From Wandonia haliotis (GTDB lineage Bacteria; Bacteroidota; Bacteroidia; Flavobacteriales_D; Crocinitomicaceae), in NCBI RefSeq assembly GCF_039523435.1, contig NZ_BAAAFH010000022.1:124001-188000 (forward strand): a stretch of DNA of 64,000 bases, in the 5' to 3' direction. A program made the translations under genes and the position numbers. A model generated the notes under the pieces. That model was not told where the DNA came from, did no database searches, and was given only the letters and a program-made list of their open reading frames with translations. This document shows, piece after piece, positions 25,259 through 34,388 of the stretch. Within the stretch, counting starts at the first letter, position 1. Each line of letters begins with the position of its first letter.

Positions 25259-25305
25259 TTTAGGATTAATCCTATTTTTTTATCAAAAAAGAAAGGTGTA
25301 TCAGG

Positions 25306-26328
25306 TTAGCTTTTTACGAAAAAAAAAGAAAACTGTACAGAATTATCGACAGATTCTTTCACGTTGTAATACTTCGTAGGAATCCAATTATCAATCTTTT
25401 CAGATGAATATCTTGTCACGCTAAACGCACTCTTTGTTGACTGTTTAGTTAGTGCTGTTGGTTTACCTGTTATAAAACTAAAAAAGGCTGCTAATCTCCA
25501 GGAAATCCCCATTAAAAGCTTATTTACACGAATTGTTGGTTTTTTCTTACCCAAAGCATCCGCGATGGTATCAAACAGTTTTTTATACGTTATGTTTTCA
25601 CCTATAATCAAAAAACGCTCAGAGGAAATTTCCGAATCCATTATGGCCAGCATTCGTTTTGAGACATCGCGGACGTCTACAATTGCATTAGCACCCGGAG
25701 GATAAAACCGAAGCCCTTTATGTATTGCCCTGAAAATCGTAAGCGAACTTTCATTCCAATCTCCGGGTCCCAAAATAACACATGGATTAACAATTACAGC
25801 ATTCAGACCTTCCTCAATACCCCTCCACACTTCTTTTTCAGACAAATACTTAGAAACAGCATATCCGGTTGTATCCGGGTTTTGCTCCCACTTATCTGTT
25901 TCCACCACATCTTTACTCTGATTCCGAACAGATTTACCAACAGCAGCGGTTGAACTGACATGACAAAATTTTCGTACGTTATGATCAATACTTAAATTGA
26001 CCATATTAGCGGTTCCATAACGATTAGTTGTTATCATTGAAGAGAACTCCCTTCTTCTGAAGGAAACGGTTGCAGCACAATGATACACATCCGAAATACC
26101 TTCGAAAGCCTTTTCCAATTGAAATACATCGAGTATATCACATTCAAACCACTCGATTAAACTCCATTTTTCTTCAACATTCTCCGGGTCATAAAATTCA
26201 AATAATCCCCTTACCAGACTGATCTTGTTTTTGTTTCTGAACAAAGCGCGAACATGACGACCTTTTGCCGTCAGATCATATAGTACATGCATCCCTAAAA
26301 GCCCGGTAGAACCTGAAACCAAATCCAT
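25306..26328 (-). CDS. NAD(P)-dependent epimerase/reductase of the extended SDR family
   Basis: About 340 residues with a Rossmann dinucleotide motif at the very start (DLVSGSTGLLGMHV), DVYHCAATVSF (about 86-96), VSSTAAVG and the catalytic YAVSKYLSE (Tyr and Lys, about 160-168), then the substrate domain with NPCVILGPGDW. It resembles dihydroflavonol-reductase/3-beta-HSD-like epimerases common in Bacteroidota; the substrate is unknown. I prefer the ATG at 26328, which puts the Rossmann motif at the N-terminus. The ATG at 26358 adds ten residues and cannot be excluded. The family usually has G-x-x-G-x-x-G; here SGSTGLLG keeps the last two glycines. Confidence 0.82.
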   Translation of the reverse strand: MDLVSGSTGLLGMHVLYDLTAKGRHVRALFRNKNKISLVRGLFEFYDPENVEEKWSLIEWFECDILDVFQLEKAFEGISDVYHCAATVSFRRREFSSMITTNRYGTANMVNLSIDHNVRKFCHVSSTAAVGKSVRNQSKDVVETDKWEQNPDTTGYAVSKYLSEKEVWRGIEEGLNAVIVNPCVILGPGDWNESSLTIFRAIHKGLRFYPPGANAIVDVRDVSKRMLAIMDSEISSERFLIIGENITYKKLFDTIADALGKKKPTIRVNKLLMGISWRLAAFFSFITGKPTALTKQSTKSAFSVTRYSSEKIDNWIPTKYYNVKESVDNSVQFSFFFVKS

Positions 26329-26380
26329 TTCACGAAGATAGTCTTTTATAGCTTTCATCCTTCCCTAAAAGCACCTTTTG

Positions 26381-26388
26381 CAAATTTA
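26381..26388 (-). promoter_or_regulatory. -7 box of the SDR gene
   Basis: Minus-strand TAAATTTG, a perfect TAnnTTTG match, with a predicted start near 26375. It faces away from the promoter of the TPR gene and overlaps that promoter's -33 region, so this 60-base gap is a divergent promoter. Confidence 0.5.
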
Positions 26389-26419
26389 TTTGGTTGGAAA
26401 AAATGAATTCTTATATTCG
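26389..26419 (+). promoter_or_regulatory. Promoter of the TPR/PorE-like unit
   Basis: TTTG (26389-26392) is followed after 19 bases by TATATTCG (26412-26419), one mismatch from TAnnTTTG. The predicted start near 26425 leaves about a 20-base leader before ATG 26445. Confidence 0.5.
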
Positions 26420-26444
26420 CATAGGATTCAAAATAAAATCTACT

Positions 26445-27536
26445 ATGAAAAAACCCTTGTATAAACTAGTAATTTGCTGTACAGTTTTGTTTTTTTCACA
26501 GATTCAGATCAGCTGGTCTCAGGATGCGGAAACAATTGTTGAAGACTCTACCAGTCAAAACTTAATCAGTATTGAAGCACAGGAAAAATTCAACGCAGGT
26601 GTTGAAGCTCTTGAATCAAAAAACTATGAACAGGCGGTTGATGCTTTTTCAGAAGCAATCACTCTGGCACCAGAATTTTCAAAAGCTTTTTTAAACAGAG
26701 GATATGCGTACACGGAATTAAAAAACACTGAAAAAGCGGTTTCTGATTTTACGAGATCTGTAGAATTAGATCCTACCCTTCATCAGGCATTTTTTGAATT
26801 AGCTCTTATTGCCGAAAATTCAGATCAAACTGAAAAAGCAGTTGAGTTTTACTCGCAGGCAATACGCGCCAAGGGAGATAATTACAAATATTATTACCAA
26901 AGAGGTCTTCTTTATTTCGAAGCTGAAGATTATGAAAAGGCAAAAGAAGATTTTACTTCTTCTGTCTCTCTCAAAAAAGATTTTGCTTTCGGATATAACG
27001 AAAGAGGAAGTACCAACAGAATGCTGGAACAGTACGATGAAGCCATAAAAGATTATCAGCTGGCCACTCTTCACGATGACAAACTCGTTATTGCATTCAA
27101 CAATTTAGGCAGTGTTTACAGAAAAAAAGGTGAACTGGATAATGCCATTCGCGCATATGACAACGCATTAAAAGCTGAACCCAAGAATCACCTTTCTTTG
27201 AATAATCGTGGATATGCAAAATTTGAAAAAGGAAATTATGCAGCAGCAATAGAAGATTTTAAAGCTGCAGTGCAAATTAAGAGTGATTATGCCTACGCAT
27301 ATAACAACCTTGCTGCGGCACACATAAAATTAGAACAATTCAAAGAAGCTGAAAGTGCTTGTGATAAAGCTATCGGGATTGATAACGAATATGGGTATGC
27401 CTATTATAACCGTGGAGTAGCCAAAGAGATGTTGAGAAACGTATCCGGGGCATGTAATGACTGGTTAAGAGCTGCTGAACTGGGAGTCGCTGCTGCTCAA
27501 ACGTATTACAAAAACTCTGACTGTAACAATCAATAA
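26445..27536 (+). CDS. Secreted tetratricopeptide-repeat protein
   Basis: About 363 residues. The ATG at 26445 gives a good signal peptide (MKKPLYKLVICCTVLFFSQI, cleavage near SWSQDAE). The rest is almost entirely TPR: about nine 34-residue repeats with the W/Y-x-G-A-F-P pattern, for example NAGVEALESKNYEQAVDAF, NRGYAYTELKNTEKAVSDF, NNRGYAKFEKGNYAAAIEDF. TPR proteins are scaffolds for protein complexes. This one should be periplasmic or outer-membrane associated. The PorE-like gene follows after 12 bases, so the two are probably one unit and may act in the same envelope complex. The in-frame upstream start at 26394 would lie inside the promoter. Confidence 0.82.
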   Translation: MKKPLYKLVICCTVLFFSQIQISWSQDAETIVEDSTSQNLISIEAQEKFNAGVEALESKNYEQAVDAFSEAITLAPEFSKAFLNRGYAYTELKNTEKAVSDFTRSVELDPTLHQAFFELALIAENSDQTEKAVEFYSQAIRAKGDNYKYYYQRGLLYFEAEDYEKAKEDFTSSVSLKKDFAFGYNERGSTNRMLEQYDEAIKDYQLATLHDDKLVIAFNNLGSVYRKKGELDNAIRAYDNALKAEPKNHLSLNNRGYAKFEKGNYAAAIEDFKAAVQIKSDYAYAYNNLAAAHIKLEQFKEAESACDKAIGIDNEYGYAYYNRGVAKEMLRNVSGACNDWLRAAELGVAAAQTYYKNSDCNNQ

Positions 27537-27548
27537 ATTTTGATCAAA

Positions 27549-29648
27549 ATGAAGAATCTTAATATACTACTTGCCTTCCTATTCTTTTCGTTCGCATCTA
27601 TTGCTCAAAATGTTGAGTTTGATAAAAATCTTTTCAAAGATAAAAAGGATGAATTCAAAGCTGCTGTAAAAAATCTGGATGAAGGAAACAAATTATTGGA
27701 TTACGCTCCGTTTCCGCTTTATAAACAAGCCTTACCCTTTTTTGAAGCAGCTAACGAGTTTAACCCTAATAATGCTGACCTGAACTTTAAAATCGGGCTT
27801 TGTCACCTGAATTCCAACATGAAGTTCAAAGCGCTGGAATACTTTGAGAAAGCTTATAAACTTCAACCTACTGTAAATACTGAAATTCAGTATTATATCG
27901 GAAGAGGTTCTCAACTCTCGCAACAGTGGGACAAAGCTATCAAAGCGTATGAGGCATTTAAGAATACGCTTAATACTAAAACCGACATGGAACGTATCAT
28001 GGAAACGTCCAAACATATTGAGGAGTGTCGAAATGGTAAAAAACTGATGGTTAAACCGGTTCGGGTATGGATTGACAACATGGGGAAAAACATCAATTCA
28101 CAATACCCCGAATATGGAATGATTATGAATGCGGACGGTTCTGAGATTTATTTTACCAGTCGTCGTCCGAATTCAGCAGGAAATAGTAGTGATGATTTCG
28201 GAGGATATTTCGAAGATATTTACATGTCGGAAGAAGCTAACAAAGAATATCAGGCTGCAAAAAACGTGGGTGAACCAATCAATACGAAAGGACATGACGC
28301 TACTGTTGCTTTGAGTCCTGATGGATCAAAAATGCTTGTTTATATTGACGACAAGGGAGATGGTAATATCTACGAAAGTGTACGAAAAGGGTCAGAATGG
28401 TCTAAACCTAAAAAACTAAACAGCGAGATTTGCTCTCCTTACCACGAGCCTTCTGCCTGGTACAGCCCTGATATGCGAAAATTATATTTTGTAAGTGATC
28501 GCCCTCTTTCGGGAAAAGGAGCCCCAAAAGACAAAGACATCTACGTTGCATCGTGGGACGCAAAAAAAGAAATCTGGACCAATATCGAACGACTTCCGGA
28601 AACAGTCAACACGCCATATGATGAAGACGGGATCTTTATGCACCCGGACGGAAAAACGCTTTATTTCTCCTCTAAAGGACATAGTACAATTGGTGGGTAT
28701 GATATTTTTTACTCGGTTCGTCAGGATGACAATTCCTGGTCTACCCCTGTAAACATCGGATACCCGATTAATACTCCCGACGATGATGTTTTCTTTGTTG
28801 TAGCAGCAAATGGTAAAGACGCCTATATGACTTCGTTCCGTGAAGATGGAATGGGAGAAAAAGATCTTTATAAAATCACTTTTCTGGGAGAAGAAAAACA
28901 GCCTATGCTGAACACTGAAGACATTCTTCTTGCCGGTAAAGGAGTTACCATGCGAGAAAAAGTTATCGAACCTAAAATAGAAATCAAACGCAGCTCTCTA
29001 TCCTTACTGAAAGGTATTATTCGGGACAACAAAACAAAAGCCCCCGTTATGGCTGCAATTGAAGTAATCGACAATGAAAAGAATGAAATTATTGCAGAAT
29101 TTAACTCAGATCCGGTAACCGGAAAATATATGGTTTCTCTTCCCGCAGGAAAAAACTATGGAATTGCCGTAAAAGCAGAGGGTTATTTATTTCATTCTGA
29201 GAATTTCGACATTCCAAAAGAAAGTGATTACCAGGAATATGAAAAAAATGTCGATTTGAAGAAAGTTGAAGTAGGAGAAGTTATTGTACTGCGTAACATT
29301 TTCTTCGATTTGAATAAATACTCGTTACGTCCCGAATCACAAAATGAATTGGATCGTTTGACGAAATTATTAAATGACAACCCTAGTATCCGTATTCAGA
29401 TTAGCGGACATACGGATTCAAGAGGTTCTGACTCCTACAATAAAGATCTTTCACACAACAGAGCGAAGGCCGTTGTTGATTATCTGATTGACAAAGGAAT
29501 CAGTTCCGGTCGTCTGGAATACCAGGGATACGGAGAGGAGCAACCGATTGTGACAGATACTGAAATTGCTAAATTACGTCTTCCCCAAGACAAAGAAGAC
29601 GCACACCAAAGTAACCGACGTACTGAATTTAAGATTATATCGAAATAA
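27549..29648 (+). CDS. PorE-like OmpA-family protein (TPR, PD40 propeller, CRD, OmpA_C)
   Basis: About 699 residues. The signal peptide ends near FASIAQNVEF. TPR units follow (about 45-150, FKIGLCHLNSNMKFKALEYF), then a WD40-like PD40 propeller (about 185-450; YFTSRRPNSAG, YFVSDRPLSG, LYFSSKGHSTIGGYDIF), a carboxypeptidase-regulatory-like domain (about 480-560; LKGIIRDNKTKAPVMAAIEV) and a peptidoglycan-binding OmpA domain (about 585-699; FFDLNKYSLRPES, ISGHTDSRGSD). This order is that of PorE (PG1058), which anchors the T9SS to peptidoglycan. PorE is a lipoprotein, whereas no lipobox cysteine is visible here. The true T9SS PorE may lie elsewhere, with this one a paralogue. Confidence 0.82.
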   Translation: MKNLNILLAFLFFSFASIAQNVEFDKNLFKDKKDEFKAAVKNLDEGNKLLDYAPFPLYKQALPFFEAANEFNPNNADLNFKIGLCHLNSNMKFKALEYFEKAYKLQPTVNTEIQYYIGRGSQLSQQWDKAIKAYEAFKNTLNTKTDMERIMETSKHIEECRNGKKLMVKPVRVWIDNMGKNINSQYPEYGMIMNADGSEIYFTSRRPNSAGNSSDDFGGYFEDIYMSEEANKEYQAAKNVGEPINTKGHDATVALSPDGSKMLVYIDDKGDGNIYESVRKGSEWSKPKKLNSEICSPYHEPSAWYSPDMRKLYFVSDRPLSGKGAPKDKDIYVASWDAKKEIWTNIERLPETVNTPYDEDGIFMHPDGKTLYFSSKGHSTIGGYDIFYSVRQDDNSWSTPVNIGYPINTPDDDVFFVVAANGKDAYMTSFREDGMGEKDLYKITFLGEEKQPMLNTEDILLAGKGVTMREKVIEPKIEIKRSSLSLLKGIIRDNKTKAPVMAAIEVIDNEKNEIIAEFNSDPVTGKYMVSLPAGKNYGIAVKAEGYLFHSENFDIPKESDYQEYEKNVDLKKVEVGEVIVLRNIFFDLNKYSLRPESQNELDRLTKLLNDNPSIRIQISGHTDSRGSDSYNKDLSHNRAKAVVDYLIDKGISSGRLEYQGYGEEQPIVTDTEIAKLRLPQDKEDAHQSNRRTEFKIISK

Positions 29649-29666
29649 CTATTTTAGATTATCAGG

Positions 29667-29698
29667 AAAGAGGTCATTTATCCAGTGACCTCTTTTTT
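29667..29698. terminator. Bidirectional terminator between the OmpA and TolC genes
   Basis: A perfect 10-bp stem AAAGAGGTCA / TGACCTCTTT (29667-29676 and 29686-29695) has a 9-base loop and a T-rich tail. It starts 18 bases after the OmpA-gene stop and reaches the stop codon of the convergent TolC gene, so it can serve both. Confidence 0.85.
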
Positions 29699-31121
29699 AT
29701 TTCAAAAGTCCCAAAGAATGATAGGTTTTTATCAGCGCCAGCATGTTTTTTGCATACAGTTCAACTAATTTGACCCTGGCAGATATATAATTCATCTCTC
29801 GTGAATTCACCAGAAAAAGGGAGCTTTCTCCTCTCGAAAACTTTGTTTGCTCTCCCTGCAGCAATCTTTCTATATCTCTGTAAGTCTGTCTGTATAACTC
29901 TAACTGCTGGTTCGTGGTTCGCCACTCGTTATTTGCCTGCTGAACTTTTATAGAAAGTTGAACTTTCTTTTGTTCTAGTCCTAAATTAGCATCTTGTATA
30001 TGTAAGTTAGCTAATTTCAACTCACCTCTCCCCTCTCTTAACAAAATTGGTATTGAAAAATCAGCTCCCCATTTGTAATTAGACAATGAATATTCAGCAA
30101 AAGGATTACTACTGATTGGCTCATTTAGTGCATTATACTTTAAATTAAGCTCGGGTTTAACTAACTCTAATGCGATTCTCCTGTCCAATTGTAGCTGATC
30201 TATTTTTAACTGAGCTTTATTCAGTTCTGGGTGATCAATCAGCTGTGTCTCCCAATCAAGCGGGGGCGCCAAAAAAGGAAGCTCTCCAACGGACATTTCT
30301 CCAACCGGAGGAATTACTCCCTCACCTAACTCGAGAGGAATACTCCCTTGTTGCCAAAGATGAAGAGATAGTAACGCTTTTGCGTTCGCATATTCAAGCT
30401 CTGCCTGCTGTAATGAAAACATTCTGTTTTGCACCTGTATTCCAGCTTCTAATGTGTCAATTGCCGGAATATCTCCCAATCGTGCACTTTGTTTTACCCC
30501 GACATAACGTTCTTTTGCAACCTGAAGAGCATCCCGGTATATCTCCATAACATTATAGGCAGTATACCACTGCCAATAAGCTATCATTGCCTCCTGTAAC
30601 ACATCATTTTTGATCAGGTTTACCTCCTGCTCACTCATCTTTAGAGAAATTTGAGCTTTCCTCAAAGTGGCACGTCGCTTATCCATCAATAATCCCTGCA
30701 ATATAGGAACAGATACCCCTGCATAAGCTAATCCCGCATCCGGTGTTCTGTATTGAGGATTTGCATTTTCTCCCCGGTTCTGTTCATACCCTGCGTACAA
30801 TTCAACACCAAACCAGGTTGGAATTTTTATTCCCCCATCCAACAAACTATAGTACTGTTTTCCTTTAAAATATTTTTGTGTAATCTCCGCATATACTACC
30901 GGATCAAAGGCCCCTCTCGAGCTAAGGACTTGTGCATCTCCCTTATCCAGTACAAGATCAGCTCGCATAAACATCGGATGGTGCAACCTGACGGTTTCCA
31001 GATACTCCGAAAAAGAAAAGTTTTTATCAACAATCTCTTTATCCTGTGTCCAGCTCCCAAAGGGCAAGATTGCTAACAATACAGCACAAATTAATTGTAT
31101 TCCACTATTTTGCTGTTTCAT
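29697..31121 (-). CDS. TolC-family outer-membrane efflux channel
   Basis: About 474 residues. The signal peptide starts MKQQNSGIQLICAVLLAILP and ends near GSWTQDKE. The body has the two long helical repeats of outer-membrane efflux proteins, for example RKAQISLKMSEQEVNLIKND and the later RYVGVKQSARLGDIPAIDTL, with a closing segment SRGESSLFLVNSREMNYISA typical of TolC. It should form the trimeric outer-membrane duct for the ABC-HlyD pair encoded just upstream. The ATG at 31121 overlaps the HlyD stop by 17 bases, so translation is probably coupled. Cargo is unknown. Confidence 0.88.
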   Translation of the reverse strand: MKQQNSGIQLICAVLLAILPFGSWTQDKEIVDKNFSFSEYLETVRLHHPMFMRADLVLDKGDAQVLSSRGAFDPVVYAEITQKYFKGKQYYSLLDGGIKIPTWFGVELYAGYEQNRGENANPQYRTPDAGLAYAGVSVPILQGLLMDKRRATLRKAQISLKMSEQEVNLIKNDVLQEAMIAYWQWYTAYNVMEIYRDALQVAKERYVGVKQSARLGDIPAIDTLEAGIQVQNRMFSLQQAELEYANAKALLSLHLWQQGSIPLELGEGVIPPVGEMSVGELPFLAPPLDWETQLIDHPELNKAQLKIDQLQLDRRIALELVKPELNLKYNALNEPISSNPFAEYSLSNYKWGADFSIPILLREGRGELKLANLHIQDANLGLEQKKVQLSIKVQQANNEWRTTNQQLELYRQTYRDIERLLQGEQTKFSRGESSLFLVNSREMNYISARVKLVELYAKNMLALIKTYHSLGLLK

Positions 31122-32472
31122 TTGTACTTGCTTTTTCTTGAAGAGAAGATGAATTCTTATAATAATCGGGTGGAAATCCGTTAATCTGACGCCATAATTC
31201 GTACCAGATCGGTACATCGTTAAGAAGTAACATATTATGTGTTCCCGCGCCTACACGGAGCGCATCAGGCCAGGCAACTTCATCCGGATCAGGCTTAACC
31301 ATTACCCGGTAAAAACCATTAGGACTTATAAAATTATCTATTGCAAAAATTCGACCACCATAGGTACCAAAACTAGTGTTCGGCCACCCTGAAAAAACAA
31401 TGGATGGCCATCCGTCAAACTGGATACGAACCCTTTGATTCAACTTGATCAAAGGAAGATCAATAGGACGTACATACATTTCTACTGCCAAATCATAATG
31501 AGAAGGCATAATACTTACAATCTGTTCACCTTCTTTTATCGTTTCTCCGATCCCCGACTGGATAGCGCGTGTAACATATCCATTCTGAGGTGCTGTAATA
31601 TAATACAGTCCTGACCGCACCGAATAATTAACGTATTGATTCTGTAGTTTTGTTACAACAGCTTCCGCATCGTACATACTGGATAAAGCCGTATACTTAT
31701 CCGATTCTGCCTTTGCTATTGAGTTTCTGTATTCTGCCTGAATACTTGTAAGTTCAATCTCCGCATTTATCGCTTCGTTTCTACTGGACAACAACCCGCT
31801 TTCAGCAGAAATCATTTCTGCCTGGGTTTTCTGCATAGACATCCTTCTGTTCTCTAAATCTGTCAACGATTTTAACCCTTCATCATACAACTCCTTCATC
31901 CGATCGAACTGACGCACAGCAATCTCGTACTTAATCTTGACCGCTTCAAAATCAATTGAGTCTGCCACTACTTTAAGTTCTGCCTGTTTAAGCTTATTCT
32001 TTGCCTGTTTAAGCTTTAAACCACTTGTTTGAAACAAGGCCTCAATCTGGATATCCAACGCTTTTACCTTCTCCATGTACGACTGAACTGTTAGCTCTTT
32101 GGCTTTCAGCTGTTCTTCCGTTCTGGAGAGTAAGTTCGGATCAAAATACTCATCCTTTACTTCTGATATATATAAAATTGTATCTCCTTTAGAAACATAA
32201 TCTCCTTCTCTTACAAACCACTTTTCTATTCTTCCCGCAATCACCGAATGAATCGTCTGTGGACGCTGATCCAGATTCATAGTCGTAACACTACCCCGTC
32301 CGGCAATATTTTGTGTCCAGGGAACAAACATGATAACAAGAACCAGAGCAAAAAACCAAATTAATATACGAATAAGGACCCGTCCCGATTTCTTTGATTC
32401 TGCCCATCGGAGCGAAGGAATCTTCGATCGGTCAATATACTTACCTACTGTCTTTTCCGAAATATTAAGCAT
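31105..32472 (-). CDS. HlyD-family membrane fusion (adaptor) protein
   Basis: A 455-residue periplasmic adaptor. A cytoplasmic N-terminus precedes a single membrane helix (ILIWFFALVLVIMFVPW, about 36-52), the first lipoyl half (IHSVIAGRIEKWFVREGDYV), a long coiled-coil hairpin (about 115-290), the second lipoyl half (ITAPQNGYVTRAIQSGIGET) and a beta-barrel/MP domain (RVRIQFDGWPSIVFSGW). It bridges the ABC protein to TolC. It overlaps the ABC gene by 8 bases and the TolC gene by 17, giving a tight three-gene export operon. Confidence 0.9.
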   Translation of the reverse strand: MLNISEKTVGKYIDRSKIPSLRWAESKKSGRVLIRILIWFFALVLVIMFVPWTQNIAGRGSVTTMNLDQRPQTIHSVIAGRIEKWFVREGDYVSKGDTILYISEVKDEYFDPNLLSRTEEQLKAKELTVQSYMEKVKALDIQIEALFQTSGLKLKQAKNKLKQAELKVVADSIDFEAVKIKYEIAVRQFDRMKELYDEGLKSLTDLENRRMSMQKTQAEMISAESGLLSSRNEAINAEIELTSIQAEYRNSIAKAESDKYTALSSMYDAEAVVTKLQNQYVNYSVRSGLYYITAPQNGYVTRAIQSGIGETIKEGEQIVSIMPSHYDLAVEMYVRPIDLPLIKLNQRVRIQFDGWPSIVFSGWPNTSFGTYGGRIFAIDNFISPNGFYRVMVKPDPDEVAWPDALRVGAGTHNMLLLNDVPIWYELWRQINGFPPDYYKNSSSLQEKASTNETAK

Positions 32473-34198
32473 CCTTATACATTTTTAAGTTAGCAATCTG
32501 TTTTAACTTTTCATAAGGTCCAAAATGGGTAAGTTCCCCTCCCTGCATAATTCCAATATTATCGGATTTCTTAGCTAAATATTCATCATTTGAAACAGCG
32601 ATCACCGTCCAACCATTTTTCTGATCAAGAAGGAAATCTATTATTTTTTTCCGTTCTGCAATATCAAGATGTTCAAAAGCATATTCCAGTAATAAAAGCC
32701 GTGGTTTGTCAGCAATACTTCTGGCAATCAATAAACGTTGCACAATACTTCTTGGTAATTTCTTTCCTAAAGGCTCCAGAATCGTATCGTACCCCTGAGG
32801 CAAGGTCTTCACAAATTCTCCTAATCCAACTCCCTGCATAGCCCATTTTACATTTTCAAATGTAGCCCTCTCCCTTCCTATAGTGATATTTTCCAGCAAA
32901 GTTCCTTCAAAAAGGTCTTCATCAATCAAACACCCTCCGATTTCTGACCGCAATGAATCCAGATTAAAATTATCTCTCGGAATTCCGTTGTATGAAATCG
33001 TACCCTGATTTACCCTATACAAACCTGCCAAAAGATGCATAAATGTGCTTTTTCCTGATCCGTTTTTTCCCGTAATCACAATATGCTGCCCGCTGTCAGC
33101 CTTGAAATTAATGTTCTTTAGTACCGGAACCATTGAGTCAGGATACGAGAATGTCACTTGATTTACTTCAACCTCTAGCCCTTTATTTTTACACTCTTCC
33201 TCCAGATTAATTCCTTCTATAGCCTCCAATTCAAGATCTGTTACCTGACCTATTTTTTCGAGTGAGGTTAAAACATCATAAATAGTTTCGAGCGATAGAA
33301 TAAGCTTTTCTACAGAATTGATTACTGTGATGATAATAATTTCAGCCGCAACAAACTGACCGATATTCATCAGTTGCTCCATTACCAGAACTCCTCCGAT
33401 TGCCAACAGCCCCAAAGCAACAATCACCTTGAAGAAAATCATCAACGAATATTGCTGAACCAAAACCTTAAAATGGCTTTCTCTGGCCTGTAAATAACTC
33501 ATGACATGTCTATCCGAATTCTGTATTGGGAAGTCCGTATTTCCCGCCATTTTAAAGGTCATATTTGTACGGGCGGCTTCCTCCAACCAGTGCGCCAGAA
33601 GGTACTTATGCTTTGATTCTTCAAGACTGGTCCGCAATCCTTTTTTCACAGTAATCCTAAAGATTATGTAAACTAATGCTATTAATAAAAGTGAAAAAAG
33701 AATAAAAAACGGATGGTAAAAAGAGAGTAGTATCAGCCCGAAAATTACATAAAGTCCTGCTGATGAAAAATCAATCAGAATTTTCGGAAGACCTTTTTGA
33801 ACAGTAACGACATCAAAGAAACGATTCATTAATTCCGGTGCATGAAACCTGTATAGTTCTTCCAGTTTTATTCTCGGAACCCGAAAAACAAACTCAAATG
33901 CTGCCCTTGCGAAGATTTTCTGTTGTAAATTTTCGGTTATCCTAAGTTGAAAAATGGTTATCAATCCCGAAACTGCGATTCCAACTGTCACAAAAGCAAC
34001 CAGTACAATCCACGCTGTCGACACTCTACCCCCCTGAATAAGATTGATAATCGCCTGTATCCCCAGGGGCAGTGACAGGTTAACAAGTCCGTTAAAAACG
34101 GAATAGATGTATACGTTCCTTATTTCAGGTGCATCGGGTTTAAGTAATCTCCAAAATCGTTGCCCGGGTCTCAGCTTCGATTCTTTAAACTCTGGCAT
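32465..34198 (-). CDS. ABC exporter with a degenerate nucleotide-binding domain
   Basis: 577 residues: a six-helix exporter membrane domain (about 20-310) fused to an ATP-binding domain (about 330-577). Walker A is intact (GKNGSGKST, about 375-383). The other motifs are not. The Q-loop region reads CLIDEDLF, the LSGGQ signature position reads LPRSIVQR (about 480-487), Walker B reads LLLLEYAFEHLD, with Glu in place of the Asp and Tyr in place of the catalytic Glu (about 498-509), and the H-loop region reads AVSNDEYL without His. It lacks a C39 peptidase domain. It forms an operon with HlyD and TolC genes. Either it uses ATP poorly and pairs with another subunit, or it belongs to a Bacteroidota clade with altered chemistry. 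Confidence 0.85.
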   Translation of the reverse strand: MPEFKESKLRPGQRFWRLLKPDAPEIRNVYIYSVFNGLVNLSLPLGIQAIINLIQGGRVSTAWIVLVAFVTVGIAVSGLITIFQLRITENLQQKIFARAAFEFVFRVPRIKLEELYRFHAPELMNRFFDVVTVQKGLPKILIDFSSAGLYVIFGLILLSFYHPFFILFSLLLIALVYIIFRITVKKGLRTSLEESKHKYLLAHWLEEAARTNMTFKMAGNTDFPIQNSDRHVMSYLQARESHFKVLVQQYSLMIFFKVIVALGLLAIGGVLVMEQLMNIGQFVAAEIIIITVINSVEKLILSLETIYDVLTSLEKIGQVTDLELEAIEGINLEEECKNKGLEVEVNQVTFSYPDSMVPVLKNINFKADSGQHIVITGKNGSGKSTFMHLLAGLYRVNQGTISYNGIPRDNFNLDSLRSEIGGCLIDEDLFEGTLLENITIGRERATFENVKWAMQGVGLGEFVKTLPQGYDTILEPLGKKLPRSIVQRLLIARSIADKPRLLLLEYAFEHLDIAERKKIIDFLLDQKNGWTVIAVSNDEYLAKKSDNIGIMQGGELTHFGPYEKLKQIANLKMYKDA

Positions 34199-34321
34199 AT
34201 ATGTCTTTATTTTTCGTTATACGGATTGCCTTTTTATTCTCAGTATGCTTTCTAATATATTTAAAACCTGAGACATCTGTAAAAAACACCTGCTGATTTT
34301 ATACATTATTAACATCAGTAA

Positions 34322-34355
34322 TATGAATATGTTCATACCAATGCCTGCAAAATTA
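34322..34355 (-). promoter_or_regulatory. -7 box and operator-like palindrome before the ABC export operon
   Basis: Minus-strand TAATTTTG (34348-34355) is a perfect -7 box, with a predicted start near 34342. Immediately downstream lies the palindrome TATGAA-N4-TTCATA (34322-34337), which would overlap the first transcribed bases and could be a repressor site. The leader to the ATG at 34198 is about 143 bases with no other recognised element. The remaining 30 bases to the receptor gene show nothing. Confidence 0.4.
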
Positions 34356-34388
34356 AGTAAGATTTAAAAACTAAGAAGCACGAAAAAA

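Noticed and set aside
25261..25274. Perfect palindrome TAGGATTAATCCTA followed by T residues on the plus strand
   Set aside because: It looks like a short plus-strand terminator, but no plus-strand gene ends there. The stem is only about 5 bp, so it may be chance in AT-rich DNA.
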